Origin: Gracilaria domingensis
Lineage: Eukaryota; Rhodophyta; Florideophyceae; Gracilariales; Gracilariaceae
Assembly: GCA_022539475.1 (NCBI GenBank)
Contig: VCMS01000036.1
Location: 62,001 to 126,000, forward strand
Reading direction: 5' to 3'
Length of the DNA stretch: 64,000 bases
In this document: one piece after another, positions 1 to 11,912 of the stretch
Layout of the letters: each line of letters opens with the position of its first letter
How positions within the stretch are numbered: the first letter of the stretch is position 1
The notes under the pieces: generated by a model
Told to the model about the DNA's origin: nothing
Database searches by the model: none
Seen by the model: the letters and a program-made list of their open reading frames with translations, nothing else
Translations under genes and position numbers: made by a program

Positions 1-1276
1 GGAACCGGCGGAAAACATCCCGCAGCACTTCTTCGTGCGCTACTGGAAGCGCGTAAGCCGAGCGGAGTCGTCATAATCTAGGAGGGGGGATCACCCCCCA
101 TTTTTCCTTCAATGACTCCGACCAGTTTCCGAATGGTGCAATGTAGGAACAGTAGTCTACCCTAATTTTCAACTAACAAAAGTAACGCAAAGACTATCCT
201 AGCTCACGCATGCACTTTGGGACATTCCTGCACGGCATATGAGGGCTCCGAGTTGAAAAGGTCACCGGATGAGGCACCCCACGGACTATCTGTATTGGAT
301 TCTAAATCGCGGGAGGTCATGCACAAACACGCCTTGCCACTAACGTGTTTTGGAAACCGAATGGCCATGGTTGCGTCCTATCGACGCACTCTGCTGTAGT
401 CGTGGTTTCCGATTCAGCACCGACCAGCTCACTGTGCCTCACGCTCGGCAGGCACACTTTCCAAACAGACACGCACGGATGGAACCTTCAACACCTTGTG
501 CGCGCTCACCGAGAATGAACACAAGGTGTAGGGAAGCTGCTCAGAGAGTTACAGTAGCGCAAAAAGTGACTACATCTCCGCTCATGCTCTCGAAACGTTT
601 GGGGCACAATCGGCTTCAAAATAGTCCCGAAAGATACTTGACAGGTTCAAATACACGAGCTTGAAATGTTATAAGTCTCACAGGTGTCTATGGCAGCGCG
701 CACAGCGTTGTGCACCGCCAGCAATGTTGCAGAGCGAACAAAGCGGTGGACGAGCGTGCATCGCATATCGCTCTTGGAGCGCATGCATCCGAAACGGCCG
801 CTACCTGCGAGGCGAATCAAAATTTCCAACGCGGAAATTACCTGCCCGCACTGGTCGAAAAAAGCCGGTTTACTGTTTCGTCCGTAGCTCCGAAACGGGA
901 GCGTTTCAGGCGCTGAAAATGACGGAATTGAACTCTCCGCACGGCCGAATTACTTGGTGATCTTTTGGTCTGCAGGCGCACCGCGCTACTTGCAATGCTA
1001 TTAACTGAATCGGCTACTCAACGAGGCGCCACGCGCATGCATTCCATACGGTAGTTTTTCTGAATTTTTTGGATTGCGCCGCAGTGCCGGTACATGTGCT
1101 ATCGCGTGTGAGCGGGAACTGCATCCTACAGCGCCGGTAGCGACGAGGAAGTGTGGAGTCGGAAAGCTCAGGAGCACAGTAAGTTACGACGTAGGGAACG
1201 ACAGCTGTTCGGCAAAACGATTACGCTCAGCGCAAGGGGAGCCTATCTTTATTGAGCGAATCATACAGCAAGTCCC
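1..1276. other. No gene recognised
   Basis: Open frames here are short, overlap one another on both strands and match nothing I recognise. No terminal repeat or RNA gene was seen. It is probably degraded repeat DNA at the edge of the transposon-rich left arm. Confidence 0.4.
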
Positions 1277-1948
1277 TTACGGGTTGGGCTTCTTAAGCAT
1301 TCGAACAGTGTTTGATATACCACCACGGACACACGATGAACCACGGCGATCGCCACGAGAGCCGCGATTGAAACGAACAGCAGACGCCGCGTCGCGAACT
1401 CCATCGCGTGTCGTACATGGAGGCGCAGTGCCCCAACCGCGACCAGAACTGGTCGGCTGGAAGAGCCTAGCTACTGAGCGTGTGTGAACAATACGGGACT
1501 TTGCTCGCATTCTTCTTCTCTGTGACCTCCGGGGGGATGGCGACTCACCTCTTCCGACCGGAGTGATGTAGCCGGGAGTCGTTGTTTGTAAGACCGAACC
1601 GCTCTGTATGTCCGAGCTAGCCGCTTCCTTCAACTCACCCGACGAAGTGAAAGTAGACGGTAGAAAAATATCGCCACCAGGCGGGATAGCATCTGACGGC
1701 GTAGGTTTTGTGCCACGTCCGGGTGCTCGAACTCGAATTTCAGCCGAATGGCCAGATCCTTGCGCCCCAAGCGCTGCGACGGGCGCCGTAGGGTTCGGTA
1801 TGGTCGGAACCTGGATGGTAATCGGGGCAGCATAGTTGGGAACCACGGCAGGCGGCGCAGATGGCGCTGAACTGCTGCGCGGCAGTTCCTCAGGCCCCGG
1901 CGCGGAAGGAGCCGATGGCGGCGAAAGCAAAGCGGTAGATGAGTTCAA
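1277..1948 (-). CDS. Uncertain Pro/Ser-rich open frame
   Basis: A 223-codon open stretch without an ATG at its start; the first third is rich in Pro, Ala and Ser, and a basic Arg-rich part follows. No domain is recognised. Composition bias alone can keep such a frame open, and a plus-strand frame is open across part of the same DNA. It might be a remnant of the uncharacterised minus-strand coding region that lies upstream of it (2.3-5.3 kb), but nothing proves this. Confidence 0.15.
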   Translation of the reverse strand: MNSSTALLSPPSAPSAPGPEELPRSSSAPSAPPAVVPNYAAPITIQVPTIPNPTAPVAALGAQGSGHSAEIRVRAPGRGTKPTPSDAIPPGGDIFLPSTFTSSGELKEAASSDIQSGSVLQTTTPGYITPVGRGESPSPRRSQRRRMRAKSRIVHTRSVARLFQPTSSGRGWGTAPPCTTRDGVRDAASAVRFNRGSRGDRRGSSCVRGGISNTVRMLKKPNP

Positions 1949-2328
1949 CCCCGCAGCGGTTAACGCAGCTAATGCAGCTGACGCATCTTCACGGAGAGGA
2001 ATATTTGGAGCCAGAGAATGCAGTGCCGTTCACACATTCTCAAACCACCAACGGCTATCCCGGGCAAAACTCGTTAAGGGAAAACTAAAAGTGGTGTCAG
2101 TAGACTTGCAGACAATATGACTGGTGTAGTAAGGTAACATGACCAATGTCATTGAAGACTAAGTAAGTTTTTGTTTCACTGACATTTCCATGAGTGTGAA
2201 TTTTTGAAAAAATTAAATTCCTCGAAAGTGCCGTTACATTTTATTGAAAGGCATCAATTTCATTTACCGCCGCATGATGGTTCAATGAAAATGGGTTTTG
2301 CTAGTTTATGTTCCTGGGCAAGATGCGC

Positions 2329-4481
2329 TTACGAGGCGGCGTGTTGGTATCTTTGGAGCAGATCCTTCATCTTCATTCTGTGTGGACCGATCGGAACCTC
2401 TTCGAACACCTCGCAATAGCGATCTATCAAGTTGTTCGCCATTCCAATCATGAAGAGGATGACGTCTATCAGCCCTTGATGTTCAACATAAATGAAGCAC
2501 TCCACCAAGGCCAAGCGCTTCATTCACTTCTCCGCACGGTTAACAGCGTCCATGACCGACCTGGGCACTTCCTGCTTCTACTTCACGACAAGCGTCTTGC
2601 ACGCACAAGACGGCAGCGTTCTCCTCTACACCGATCGTATTGATCTGAATCTCAGTCTCTCTCGATATTGAAGACGGTAGAACCCTTTTCGGACTCCCTG
2701 ATGGACCCGTCTCATTGTCATCATCTCCAATCTTGTTCGGGTCCATAAACCCAAACGGATGTAAGTCTTCTACCTGATGAAACTTCCATTATGGGCCTGT
2801 GGATTCTGGTAGAAGGGGTTGCATCACTGCTGGAGTTCCTCGGTATTGACAGACATCGGAGGAAACTGATCTGTTTGTGGACTAAACCACAAGAAGGCGG
2901 GCGTACCTGACCAGTCCGTCATGACCGAGAGAAAGAGCCACTTTTTGATCGTCTGTACTCTAAAATCGGTACCACTGGGCAAGTTCTGTAGATCTATCTG
3001 CATGAGCAAACTCACCAAGCCGTACGGAAGAGGGAACATACGGCCAAGTCCGGGCGGCTCCTGACTCCCCGGATTTTCTGGGAAAGCTCGGAAGTAGTTC
3101 AAACGAGGATCCTTAGCTTTAGTGAAGACCCTCACTCCATCCGTGATGGCTTGTAGGAAACCCATTAGGGCGCAAATAGCCCACTTGGCATAGGCAATGG
3201 GCATAATCCGCTCGGCAATTGGATTGTCACTCAAAACGTCATCTGAGTAATACGCGAGAACGGGCGTAGTGATGACGGAAAGCCCTATGAGAAATTTTTG
3301 GAAAAAGGGGAGTGAAATTTGAGGTTGGATGGCACCAATGGATGATACATGGATGCCAAACGGATGGCGCATTGAGTGCGATCAATGTGCGATTGCAGCC
3401 TAGTTTCGCGGTGTCACATTGGAGGACGCCCGCTAAGTACATGGAGCGCACTTGGAGTGCACGCAATACATGTTGCACTCCATCTGCGCCCGCATTGTCC
3501 GCACTTCGCCCCCCACGATCTCAGTTTGCACGCCACCCGCACTAACAATAATGAAATAAACAATTAAAAAATTAAAATGCCCTGCCAAGGGTGTCAGATT
3601 GGAACGCGGAGGGCTTACAGGCAGAGTGCAGTTGGAGGCTAAAACCCCCAAAAGATGCACTCCATTTGCACTCACAAAAATGAAAAAAATTCTTGTAGGG
3701 AAGGTTCCGCGGAGCGTCCATATCGGACCAGTTTTCTAATATCTTGACATAAAAATTCTCCCATGACGGTGCGATGTCGAAGAACTCCACATACTACACA
3801 TTGTGCCATCCGAACATTGAAACCGCCCAAACTCGAACGAACTCTGGACTCGGTCGCGGCGTTTTTGCCCCAGCGGCGTCTGTTCAGGATGTACAACTTA
3901 TCGTACGGTGGCTTCAACATAACCATCTCCAGTAGATTCTCGTTCGGATTTAGGATGCTTACATCAGCTAGCATGCGGGTAATAAAGCTACGCATCCTGC
4001 CTTGATATTCGTATTCCTCCGGGCAACGAAGGAATGGCATATCACAACTGCCGACAGTGTTGTCGTCACTCCGACCGGTTATTCCAGGCAAATGCCTCCA
4101 TCTCGCCTGCCATGCTTGCTTCTGTGTGCGCTTGAGGTTCCGGCCAGTCCTCTTTTGAAAGGAACGATGCATAGGAATAGAAGCAAACCGAAGGGCGTCC
4201 AGGTAGCCATTCAGAGCGTTGTTTGCGAGATACTCTTCCACGGTATATGGCGGCTGTTTAGTTCCGCTCGGAGGTTTTGTTTTACTCCGAAATCGATTCA
4301 AACGATGGTCGAATTGCTGACCCGGAAGCGGAAACTGGAACACTGCTGGTAGATTTGCACCCATGTGGTTCATCGGCTGAGCCGTTCCGACCGGATTGGG
4401 ACCCATATTCATCGATGTTGGTATTGGATTGGGCGAAGGCTGCAACACTCCTCCGAGAGGGAGCCGTGTGAACCTCGGCAT
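2329..4481 (-). pseudogene. Uncharacterised decayed coding region split by a MITE
   Basis: Several minus-strand stretches read like real protein. The longest begins at the ATG at 4481: a Pro/Asn/Met-rich N-terminus, then a basic middle, then a short Cys-x2-Cys stretch near residue 235. Below the MITE (3283-3700) a further coding-like stretch of about 150 residues runs to 2824, and another to 2329. I do not recognise the family, and it could be a host gene or an element ORF. The region is clearly not one intact frame. A low-complexity minus-strand stretch at 4563-5313 may be its 5' part. Confidence 0.35.
3283..3700 (+). mobile_element. MITE copy 1, 418 bp, 3-bp target duplication (PIF/Harbinger-like)
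   Basis: The block matches 48560-48975 in inverted orientation over its whole length. The ends are imperfect inverted repeats starting CCCTA (left CCCTATGAGAAATTTTTGG, right end reversed CCCTACAAGAATTTTTTTC). AAG precedes (3280-3282) and follows (3701-3703) the block, a 3-bp target-site duplication. Three-base duplications are typical of PIF/Harbinger elements, and two decayed Harbinger transposases lie in this window, so a Harbinger-mobilised MITE is the best reading. It has no coding capacity of its own. It lies between two coding-looking stretches of the uncharacterised minus-strand region. Confidence 0.8.
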
Positions 4482-5889
4482 CAACGGTCTTGTCTGTGAG
4501 TGGTTCGGTACAAATACTGGCGCGAGCGGTGTAGCAGTGGAGGTAAGATTCTCAGACGTAGCTTAGAATTGAACACCGTGAGAAAGACTGGGAGAAGGTA
4601 ACCGCACACTGCGACGCGGGATGGGTAAATTACCCACGTTGCCGCTCGGGTGATAACCACTTGAATAGTCCGAGGAACCAGTATTCCCGCTCGGTTGATT
4701 CGTCATTCTTGAGTACGCCGGCCGGGGCAACCCAGAATCTGTTCCTAGTAGCAAAGTACGAAGATCTTCAGCCTCGCGCGTGAGGCCTATTAAGACTTGC
4801 GCGCCCTCGCGCTCTGCCTCGGATGGATGTGAGAATAACGAGCACTCGGCGTCGTTTCTGGTCGATTGGCTCATCTCTTAAACTCCGCGCGGTGTTTGCA
4901 GATTCATGAATGGGCGCAGTGTTATTGAGAGGGAGGGATATCACCAGAATGCGGTGCACAAAAGGACTGAGAAGATTTCGATCAGTACCGACCGGGTTCG
5001 GATTTGGTTTCCCACAATTTAGCTCACGAAAACCAAACTCGGAATGCTCTTCATCGAGAACCGAACGGAAATGGGAGTAAGATTTGAAATGGGCGAGCCG
5101 TGGAAATCGCGAGTTCTGGGAAGGAGGTCTGTAGTAGAGTGAGGTCAGCGCTGTGGTATCGTTGACTCGATCGGTATTGCAGGTAAGAAGGGGTGCGTGA
5201 GAGGCTGGCTGGACATGCGAGGTGTCCCATGGGTGCGGAGATGCCACGCAGTGCGGACTTGTACGATAGGATCTACACGTAGCGTAGTTGTAGATAGATG
5301 ACACCCGCTCCACCTCTGGATATTTTTGCCACGTGGACAGGGAGCCGATTCGGACTGTACGCGGTGAGTACTACGTATGCACCTCCGCTCCTCCCATACT
5401 CCCAACTTGTAAACGGTAAGCACCACCATCCCAAACTGCTAGTTCGCTAAAGCAGACCTGCGATACTATACCGTGCGGGGCAATTACTAGGTTTACAAGC
5501 CGTTCGGACTCAACGCGCGTATCTCGACCACGTCTGACGCTCCCAAACACCCAGTCTCCCTACGACCACCCGGTGCTGGCGTTCGTTTCCACGCGTTACA
5601 CTCATATCCAACCGGATCACAGGACTACACGCCCCGCTTACGAACTTAACTCGGATCGCGCCTCTAGAACTCTTTCGCCTAACGTCGCTACCTCACAAAA
5701 TCTCATGACTGATGCCGCAGTAAGCGAGATTTTTTCGCTTGAAACGCGTACATACCACCCATCATGGTGTTATCAATGCGTCGTCAGGATCTTAGAATCC
5801 GAAAACGCTGCGTTACAGAGTCTGAGCGCTGCGAATGAAAACAAAGAGCAGTAGCAATGATGCAAAAATAGCCTGACCTTCCATTTAGA

Positions 5890-7625
5890 ATGATAGCAGA
5901 GCATAAATATCTAAGCAAATCTACCATTTTTGACCTGAGAGGTATGTCTCAGAGCAAAAAGAATGATGCCTTCCACCTTCAAACAGAAGATGCATCCCGT
6001 TCCGGGGTCGGTAGGCGGCCAGTGCTTACGCACGACGAAGAACATTTAATCTTACGATATCGTACGATCGTGCAGCGCGTCATGGAAGCTGCAGAACGCG
6101 GTTTCACAGTTGACTAAGACACTCTGGGGCATGTTATGGCCTCTGTAGTATCAGATGGTAGACTGGGGTGGAAGAATGGCATCCTCTCCAAGGATGCGAT
6201 CCGATCATTCCGTTGCCGTCACAGCAGAACCTTATGCTTCCGAAAGTTTTAACGGAAGGAGAATGAAGAGCTAAAGGTTGAAAATGACGAACATGTCACG
6301 ACTTTTTTTGACATAGCACAGAAACTCCAAGAGCAGCACGAAGGTTTGCTGCTCGACCCCGGTCGAGTATGGAATATGGATGAGACTTCCCTTGATGCAA
6401 CTTGTGGAAAGGAAAAGAAGGCCTATGGTCCCACAAATTCCAAGCATGGTGGCTGTCGTGTGCAACAGAAGACAAACGCTCTTAACAAGCATGTCATACA
6501 AGTCATGGTTTGTTCGTCCTCTGGACTTAAAGCTCCACCTTTTTTTATTGTTGCAAGAAATGCTCCCCTGTCACGATGGCTAGCACCCTTATCTAAGGTC
6601 TATGATAGACGTTATAGTGCCTATCAGCGGTATTGCAAGCCAGAATGGATGCTCGAAGGTTCTGTTATCAGGTGCAGAGAGAATGGATCGATTGACAGAG
6701 ACACACTGCACGCCTTCATGAAACATGTCAATCTGTTTGTCCGAAACCATTTTCTCTCATGAAAACCTTACCAATTGACACTGGATGGACATTTCTCTCG
6801 CAAACGAATCGAATAGGTAGAAGAGCTAGAGAAAAAAAGTGTTTAGCTGTCTTCAGTTAGGGAAACACTTCTCACCTTCTGCAACATTGTGACCGCCGCA
6901 TTAACAAAAAGTTCAAACTATCAATGCGTTTTCTACGCGATGAGTTCCACAAAGCAGTTATTACTGATACCCGTAACCCACAGTTTAACCTTGTCTGTGC
7001 TTCCTATGACCACCGTTTAATTACCTCGTCCGATATTAGAAATTGGTTTGCCGACACTAGGTTGTATCCATTCAAATCTAGCTTTGTGGATCAACATGAG
7101 AAGTCAGAACCGTATGAAAGCATTCTGGAGGGGCAACAGAGGGCAGTAATTGTCTCTAGGCTACCATCAGTGCATCTTAGACGAACAGACGACCAAATGG
7201 AGCAACAAGGTCGGAATACTGCAACGCTGTATCAGCCACTCCACTAAGATTAACAATTTATCTAAGCTCATCTAAAATGCTACTACGGCATACCTCATCA
7301 TCTAAAAAACCACTGAACCTGCCAAAACTGCAACCGAGCTTCAAGACGATGCAGTGCAAGACAATAAAGCTTCATCCGTACGACTAGATTGTCATGTTTC
7401 TTCAAAGCATAAAAACGTCTCTAAAATGCTCCAAGAAAGAGAACAGAGAAGATGGATAATCTGTTAGAAGCAAAGATTGCAGCTGCTGCAAAGCAGCAGC
7501 AGAAGGTCTTGAAACAAAAAGAAAAAGCAAGAGTTGCCAAGAAAAAGGCATTGCAGCGTGATGAAATGCAGAGATCAAAGAAGATGCTTGCGTTCGGAGA
7601 CTGTATGGCAAAGACATGCGTTTGA
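5890..7625 (+). mobile_element. pogo/DDE_1-type transposase, broken
   Basis: Three plus-strand blocks in order form a decayed DDE_1 (pogo/Tc1-mariner) transposase. The N-terminal block (5890-6117) has a helix-turn-helix-like region ending in EAAERGFTVD, followed directly by a stop. The middle block (6346-6762) carries the first catalytic signature VWNMDETSL and a typical core down to the stop at 6760. The third (6924-7247) matches the region after the last catalytic residue. A Lys/Gln-rich coiled-coil tail from 7452 suits pogo C-termini. The second copy at 58.5-60.7 kb has the same architecture. In-frame stops and frame changes make it inactive. Terminal repeats were not found. Confidence 0.75.
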
Positions 7626-8301
7626 AAGAAGATTGAGTTGTCGAAGAATGCGGGCAAGAAGATGACCAATTTCGAATTTTGAACGACTCTATTGTAAGCA
7701 GTATAGGTACGTGTTTTTGCGGCAATAGTGTGTGATGCTGTGGGCATAGCTGTTGTCTATAACTGGCCGGCACGAAGCATGGTAAGAGTCCTCTGCTTCA
7801 GATTGGAAATTTTGGGTTGGGTCTAGGTGAGTACTGCGATCAATACGGCGATGTCTTCCACTAGATGGAAGAGACCCTGTTGAATCGATTGCGCGCATTG
7901 TCAGAAGCCAGAAACGAACGGTTTTAGAGTTAATACCACTGTGAAAAGTTGTCCCAGATTGACCTTTTATGGACGGTACCTGCTAAAATGTTCGCTCCTA
8001 CGTTTCTTCTGGACCGAAATGCTACCAATAGAGAGCTTACGAAAAGCTCGTGAAACAAGGCGTGAGCTAAATATCGCTCAAAGAAATTACAGCCTGACAG
8101 TACTGTTGAAGTTTCCGGAAACTCGAACTACAAAGAGCTGAAATGTGACCATTTGCTGAAGAACATTTCACAAACAATTCATGCTTTGGGTACTGCACTT
8201 CGCGCCAAAACATAGGAAGTTCAGCTCGCCCCGATGCGGCTTTTCCGCTCCATCTCACTCTGTTTACCCTCAATATCCCACCACACCCATCGCCTAGAGC
8301 T

Positions 8302-9198
8302 ATGAATGACAATACCCAATGTGAATCACAGTCTCGTGACAAAAATGAACCGCTTCAGCAAAATCAAAACATCTGTCGTAGTTCCTCACAACAGCCTCCA
8401 GTTATTCACACTTCCCCTTCTTCACGCAATAATCTCCTTTCTACTACTGTTGAACATAATGCATCGTCAACCACGCCTCAAATTGCTAAGAAACGAGGCA
8501 AGTATTTACCACCCGAAGAACTCAGCATCGTTCGTGAAGTAGCCGCATGTAAGGCACACATCGCCAAGTATGGCGAAACAAAAAAGCAGTTTATGATAGC
8601 TTGCCGTATGGTTAATCAGAACCCAAATATGCGACAGAAAGTTTCGTGGAAGGCACGACAAGATCACCACAAGAGGTTACAGGCTGATTTTGATTCAGAA
8701 GATACTAACAATCAGGGTCTTTCCGGAGTCGCAGGTGGTGAAATGGGAGAAATGTATCAACTGCTTTCGCAGCTTCGTGAAGAACGAGAGTCGTTCGTAA
8801 ACGACAAAAATGCGGACAAGAACCTACGTCAAAAGCGTGATGAAGAGAAAGAACGAATGGGAAGAGAGGTTGTGGAAATGGTATTGCGGCCTAAAAGAGG
8901 GCGAAGCACACCGAATACAAGTGGTTCAGGCAGTGCTGTTGAGTCGCCAACTGCCCAAGGTCAAGAAGATGCAGCGCAGCTGATTAGGGCAGTGTCTGGG
9001 CGCTCTACACCAGCAATCAAACGACGCAAAAGAGAGAATGTTGATGAAGGGGGTGAACTTGCTCCATTTGGACAGCAGCTGAAGAGAGCTGATATTGTGC
9101 GGTTGAGGTCCGAATGTGAACACTTAGCGTTCGAGCGAGAAAAGTATACAAAGGAACTAGGTGAACGAGAAAAAGATAGAAAGGAACGTCGTAAATAG
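8302..9198 (+). CDS. Myb/SANT-like DNA-binding protein of a Harbinger element
   Basis: A 298-residue protein from an ATG. The N-terminal 70 residues are Ser/Asn/Gln-rich; residues about 70-135 (starting KKRGKYLPPEELSIVREV) look like the Myb/SANT-like DNA-binding domain that accompanies PIF/Harbinger transposases, and the C-terminal half is charged coiled coil. It is convergent with the Harbinger transposase at 9456-10230, the usual two-gene design. After the TAG at 9196-9198 the same frame continues as coiled coil (REDTLRHELEKLK) to about 9275, so this stop may be a late nonsense mutation that trimmed about 25 residues. Function is inferred from family and position. Confidence 0.6.
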   Translation: MNDNTQCESQSRDKNEPLQQNQNICRSSSQQPPVIHTSPSSRNNLLSTTVEHNASSTTPQIAKKRGKYLPPEELSIVREVAACKAHIAKYGETKKQFMIACRMVNQNPNMRQKVSWKARQDHHKRLQADFDSEDTNNQGLSGVAGGEMGEMYQLLSQLREERESFVNDKNADKNLRQKRDEEKERMGREVVEMVLRPKRGRSTPNTSGSGSAVESPTAQGQEDAAQLIRAVSGRSTPAIKRRKRENVDEGGELAPFGQQLKRADIVRLRSECEHLAFEREKYTKELGEREKDRKERRK

Positions 9199-9301
9199 AG
9201 GGAAGACACACTGCGACATGAGCTAGAGAAGTTAAAGACCATGTTTGATTCGTCTCGTGGTAGAAACAGTGGCTAATGAGGCTGGGTGTAGACGAGGTTG
9301 C

Positions 9302-9400
9302 GGTAGGCTTTTCCCTTGTAGGGCTGTGCCTTTCCTCCTGCTCGCCTACGGCTGGCATTCCGAAAGACTTTATTTATCAGTCTGCAGGGAAAAGCCTACC
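9302..9400. repeat. 99-bp fold-back unit with perfect 15-bp inverted repeats
   Basis: GGTAGGCTTTTCCCT at 9302-9316 has its exact reverse complement at 9386-9400, enclosing 69 bp. It sits in the gap between the convergent Myb-like gene and the transposase. It could be a tiny nested MITE or a shared 3' processing/termination hairpin of the two element genes. I see no clear target duplication beside it. Confidence 0.75.
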
Positions 9401-9455
9401 TTTGTGATGTATATTCCTCCAGACTTGGGCGGGCGCATGCAAAGTATTTCGAGAT

Positions 9456-10230
9456 CTAGTTCAGGGAAATGAAATTGCGTAAGTTACACAGTAACATAGT
9501 AGCGATATACAGCAGTCCAACAGGCGAGTCGCAGATCTTCAACTTTCTTTTCATATCGACGATTGAAAAATAAGACTTAAATTCCTTGAAAATACACTCT
9601 ATGGTTATCCTAACGCTTAACATCGGCGTATTGAACACCTTCTGTTTTGTTGATAGATTGCTTCCTTGAAAGGGTATGTCAGGGAATGGACGCCAATTGG
9701 ACCCTGAATTACCATACAAAAAAATTGCTTTCCATCGATATTGAGTATTTCATCTAAGGTACTATCGAGATCGCTGTAAACCTACAAAAACCAGTCGTGC
9801 TTACGTTCTTTAGTAGACCCATGAGCATGCAGAATCATACCATCAAGCGTATTTACGGCCTGGTACTTAAGCGCGTGCATTCTTTTGTAACAACTGTAAA
9901 CTACAAGCTGTAGTGTGTAAGATGTCCGACGTGCAACACCGACCCCTTTCCTGTCGATGAAGCCGATGAAATTTTCAACTCTGTCACACCTGTCTTCGAT
10001 TGCCTCTGCCCACGTTTTTGCTTGGTTTTAAAGGTACGTTTGTGGTATATTGTTCAATGAAAGATGGCTCCTTACTTCTACAAACTGTTCTATACCTTTT
10101 CAAAATATCTCTTACAACTGAGATTCATGATTTCAAAAACGTAGTTTTAAGTCAGACCATCTATCTGGTACGGAGAGACGACGTAGTATCACACTTAACA
10201 AAAGAACTGTGTCCCCTTTATAACGGTTGA
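9456..10230 (-). mobile_element. PIF/Harbinger DDE transposase, decayed
   Basis: Minus-strand translation shows Harbinger (DDE_4) core sequence in more than one frame. Around 9830-9960 it reads like the family core (MHALKYQAVNTLDGMILH), which holds the second catalytic region. The C-terminal part (9456-9719) reads FNTPMLSVRITIECIFKEF and ends in the usual GLLYIATMLLCNLRN. Breaks in frame show it is inactive. With the Myb-like gene at 8302 it forms the standard two-gene Harbinger element. The N-terminal part above 10230 is not clear. Confidence 0.7.
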
Positions 10231-10487
10231 TTTTCTGTTGTATGGGTGTTTCTTGTTAGCTCTGTATTCACTGGAGTAGGAAAAAATACGTCGCTGACTG
10301 AAAATCGAGAAAAAGGTATCATGGCCGCAAAGCGATTAAAATTAAATCCAAAGTATGTGGCCGCAATACGTTGTGATTTTTCAAGCAATGGTTTAGCGTG
10401 CAGTTGCTCTGTGTTCACAGATACGCTAAAAACAGAAGTGATTCCGTGGAGCAAAAAAACGATCGTCGTTGTTTGTGGCGTGAACAT

Positions 10488-11187
10488 AGTTTTGCAATGA
10501 ATTGCAAGGCCACAGACATGTTAAGCAGACGACGACTGCACTGTCGTATGGTGAAGTATTTTTGTTTCACCCTCTTTGTGTACTTTGAACAAATTTCTGG
10601 AAGTCGTGAGGGCAAGCACGGGGTGATGTAGATGGTGGCGATTACTTGTTTGGACGTTTGTTTTGAACTCTTGAAGTTTTGAAAGGCGTAAAGCGATTTC
10701 AACACTTCAGGAGATCAAATCTCAGTCAAATGTTGAAGTGGTTTTTTGTGAAACACTTCAGAAATTGTGTTTTGGCGTAGATAAGCTCTCCAGTCTCGAA
10801 GTAAAAGTGAAAAATTGGGTGCCATGTGTCTTGAATTCATCTGCGCTAGTCTCTATAGCATCCAATCATGTTGTGCCAAGTCCAGAGAGCCCTACTTGAT
10901 CGGGGCACGGCAGCCGGTCATTTCTGCGCCATTGATCTGAGATCACCAGGCTATTGACCGTGCCATCAGTAATAATACATGTACCCTCTGTGATAGTGAG
11001 CTCCCTGTTTTCAGGATTAGGAATTGGATAGCAGTAATGGTCTGAAATCACTACAGCTTCTTCCCCAAGTTAAGGTCCTGTTCGTTCGTCCTTCCCCATC
11101 TGACCCAAACGGAGATCCAGACTTGTCTCTTTGGAAGGCGTCTTCCGTTTTTTCACTTCCTACCGAGTGTTTTAAGTTTGAATTTTC
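10488..11187. other. No gene recognised; boundary between element DNA and host genes
   Basis: Only short overlapping open frames on both strands. The last 100 bp or so before 11188 should contain the promoter of the FKBP gene, but no clear core-promoter motif stands out. Confidence 0.4.
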
Positions 11188-11912
11188 ATGGCGTTCATCG
11201 GGACACCCGTTTCACAGCCGCGACTAGACCGACGTTGCTCACTTCGCTCCATGCCAATGTGCAATTCACAACCCGCGGCGTATACGACAAAATTGTCTCG
11301 TCGCTCTATGCTTGCGGGCATGGTAGCCTCTGCTGCCTGCTTGGTACAGTCTGCCAAAGCAGGAACTGCTCCATCAATACAGTATTCTGTGGTTAAGTCC
11401 GGGGGAGGCCCTTCTGCGGAGGTCGGCGATCTTGTCGGGATAAGATTTAAAGGAATATACAACGGCGTGGTTTTCGATAATTTGTTCAACGAGACAACTC
11501 CATACTTTTACCGTGTGGGTTCCGGTACTATTCTTAAGGTAAGGCAAAGAAGTCTTTCTTGCACAATGCGCTCGGTCACACGCTGACGTTTCACAAGCCG
11601 CGAATACATTCGTATGCGTTGATTTGGCGATGAACGCTTGATCTTTATCATTATCTGTCTTCCTCTCACAATTGCATTATTCCCCACGAACAGGGTCTAG
11701 AAGAAGCCGTTTTGAAGATGAAAGTAGGGGATGTTTACGACCTTACTATTCCTGGAGAGCTAGCCTTCGGTACAAAGGGCCGCCGAGCCAGTGCTGGAAA
11801 GCCTTCAATCCCGCCGAATGCAACGGTGTTGTATACATTAGAGCTTACCACTATTCCGGGAAAAGAGGAGGAATTACTAGAAGGCATTGACTCGGACGAG
11901 ATAGGCGCATGA
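11188..11912 (+). CDS. Thylakoid-lumen FKBP-type peptidyl-prolyl cis-trans isomerase
   Basis: Two exons, 11188-11538 and 11694-11912, joined across a 155-bp GT-AG intron (GTAAGG...CAG, phase 0), give 189 residues. Residues 1-40 resemble a plastid transit peptide. SRRSMLAGMVASAACL and then AKA form a twin-arginine signal and cleavage site, so the mature enzyme should reach the thylakoid lumen by the Tat pathway. The FKBP fold follows: VGDLVGIRFKGIYNGVVFDN, then GLEEAVLKMKVGD after the splice, then AFGTKG and IPPNATVLYTLEL. It isomerises prolyl bonds and assists folding or assembly of photosynthetic complexes; FKBP16-type lumenal proteins are the closest class. Some active-site aromatics of FKBP12 are not obvious, as in many lumenal FKBPs. 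Confidence 0.88.

Noticed and set aside
7402-7773. Minus-strand Ser/Phe-rich frames at 7.4-7.8 kb
   Set aside because: They are the antisense of the Lys/Gln-rich tail of the pogo-like transposase.
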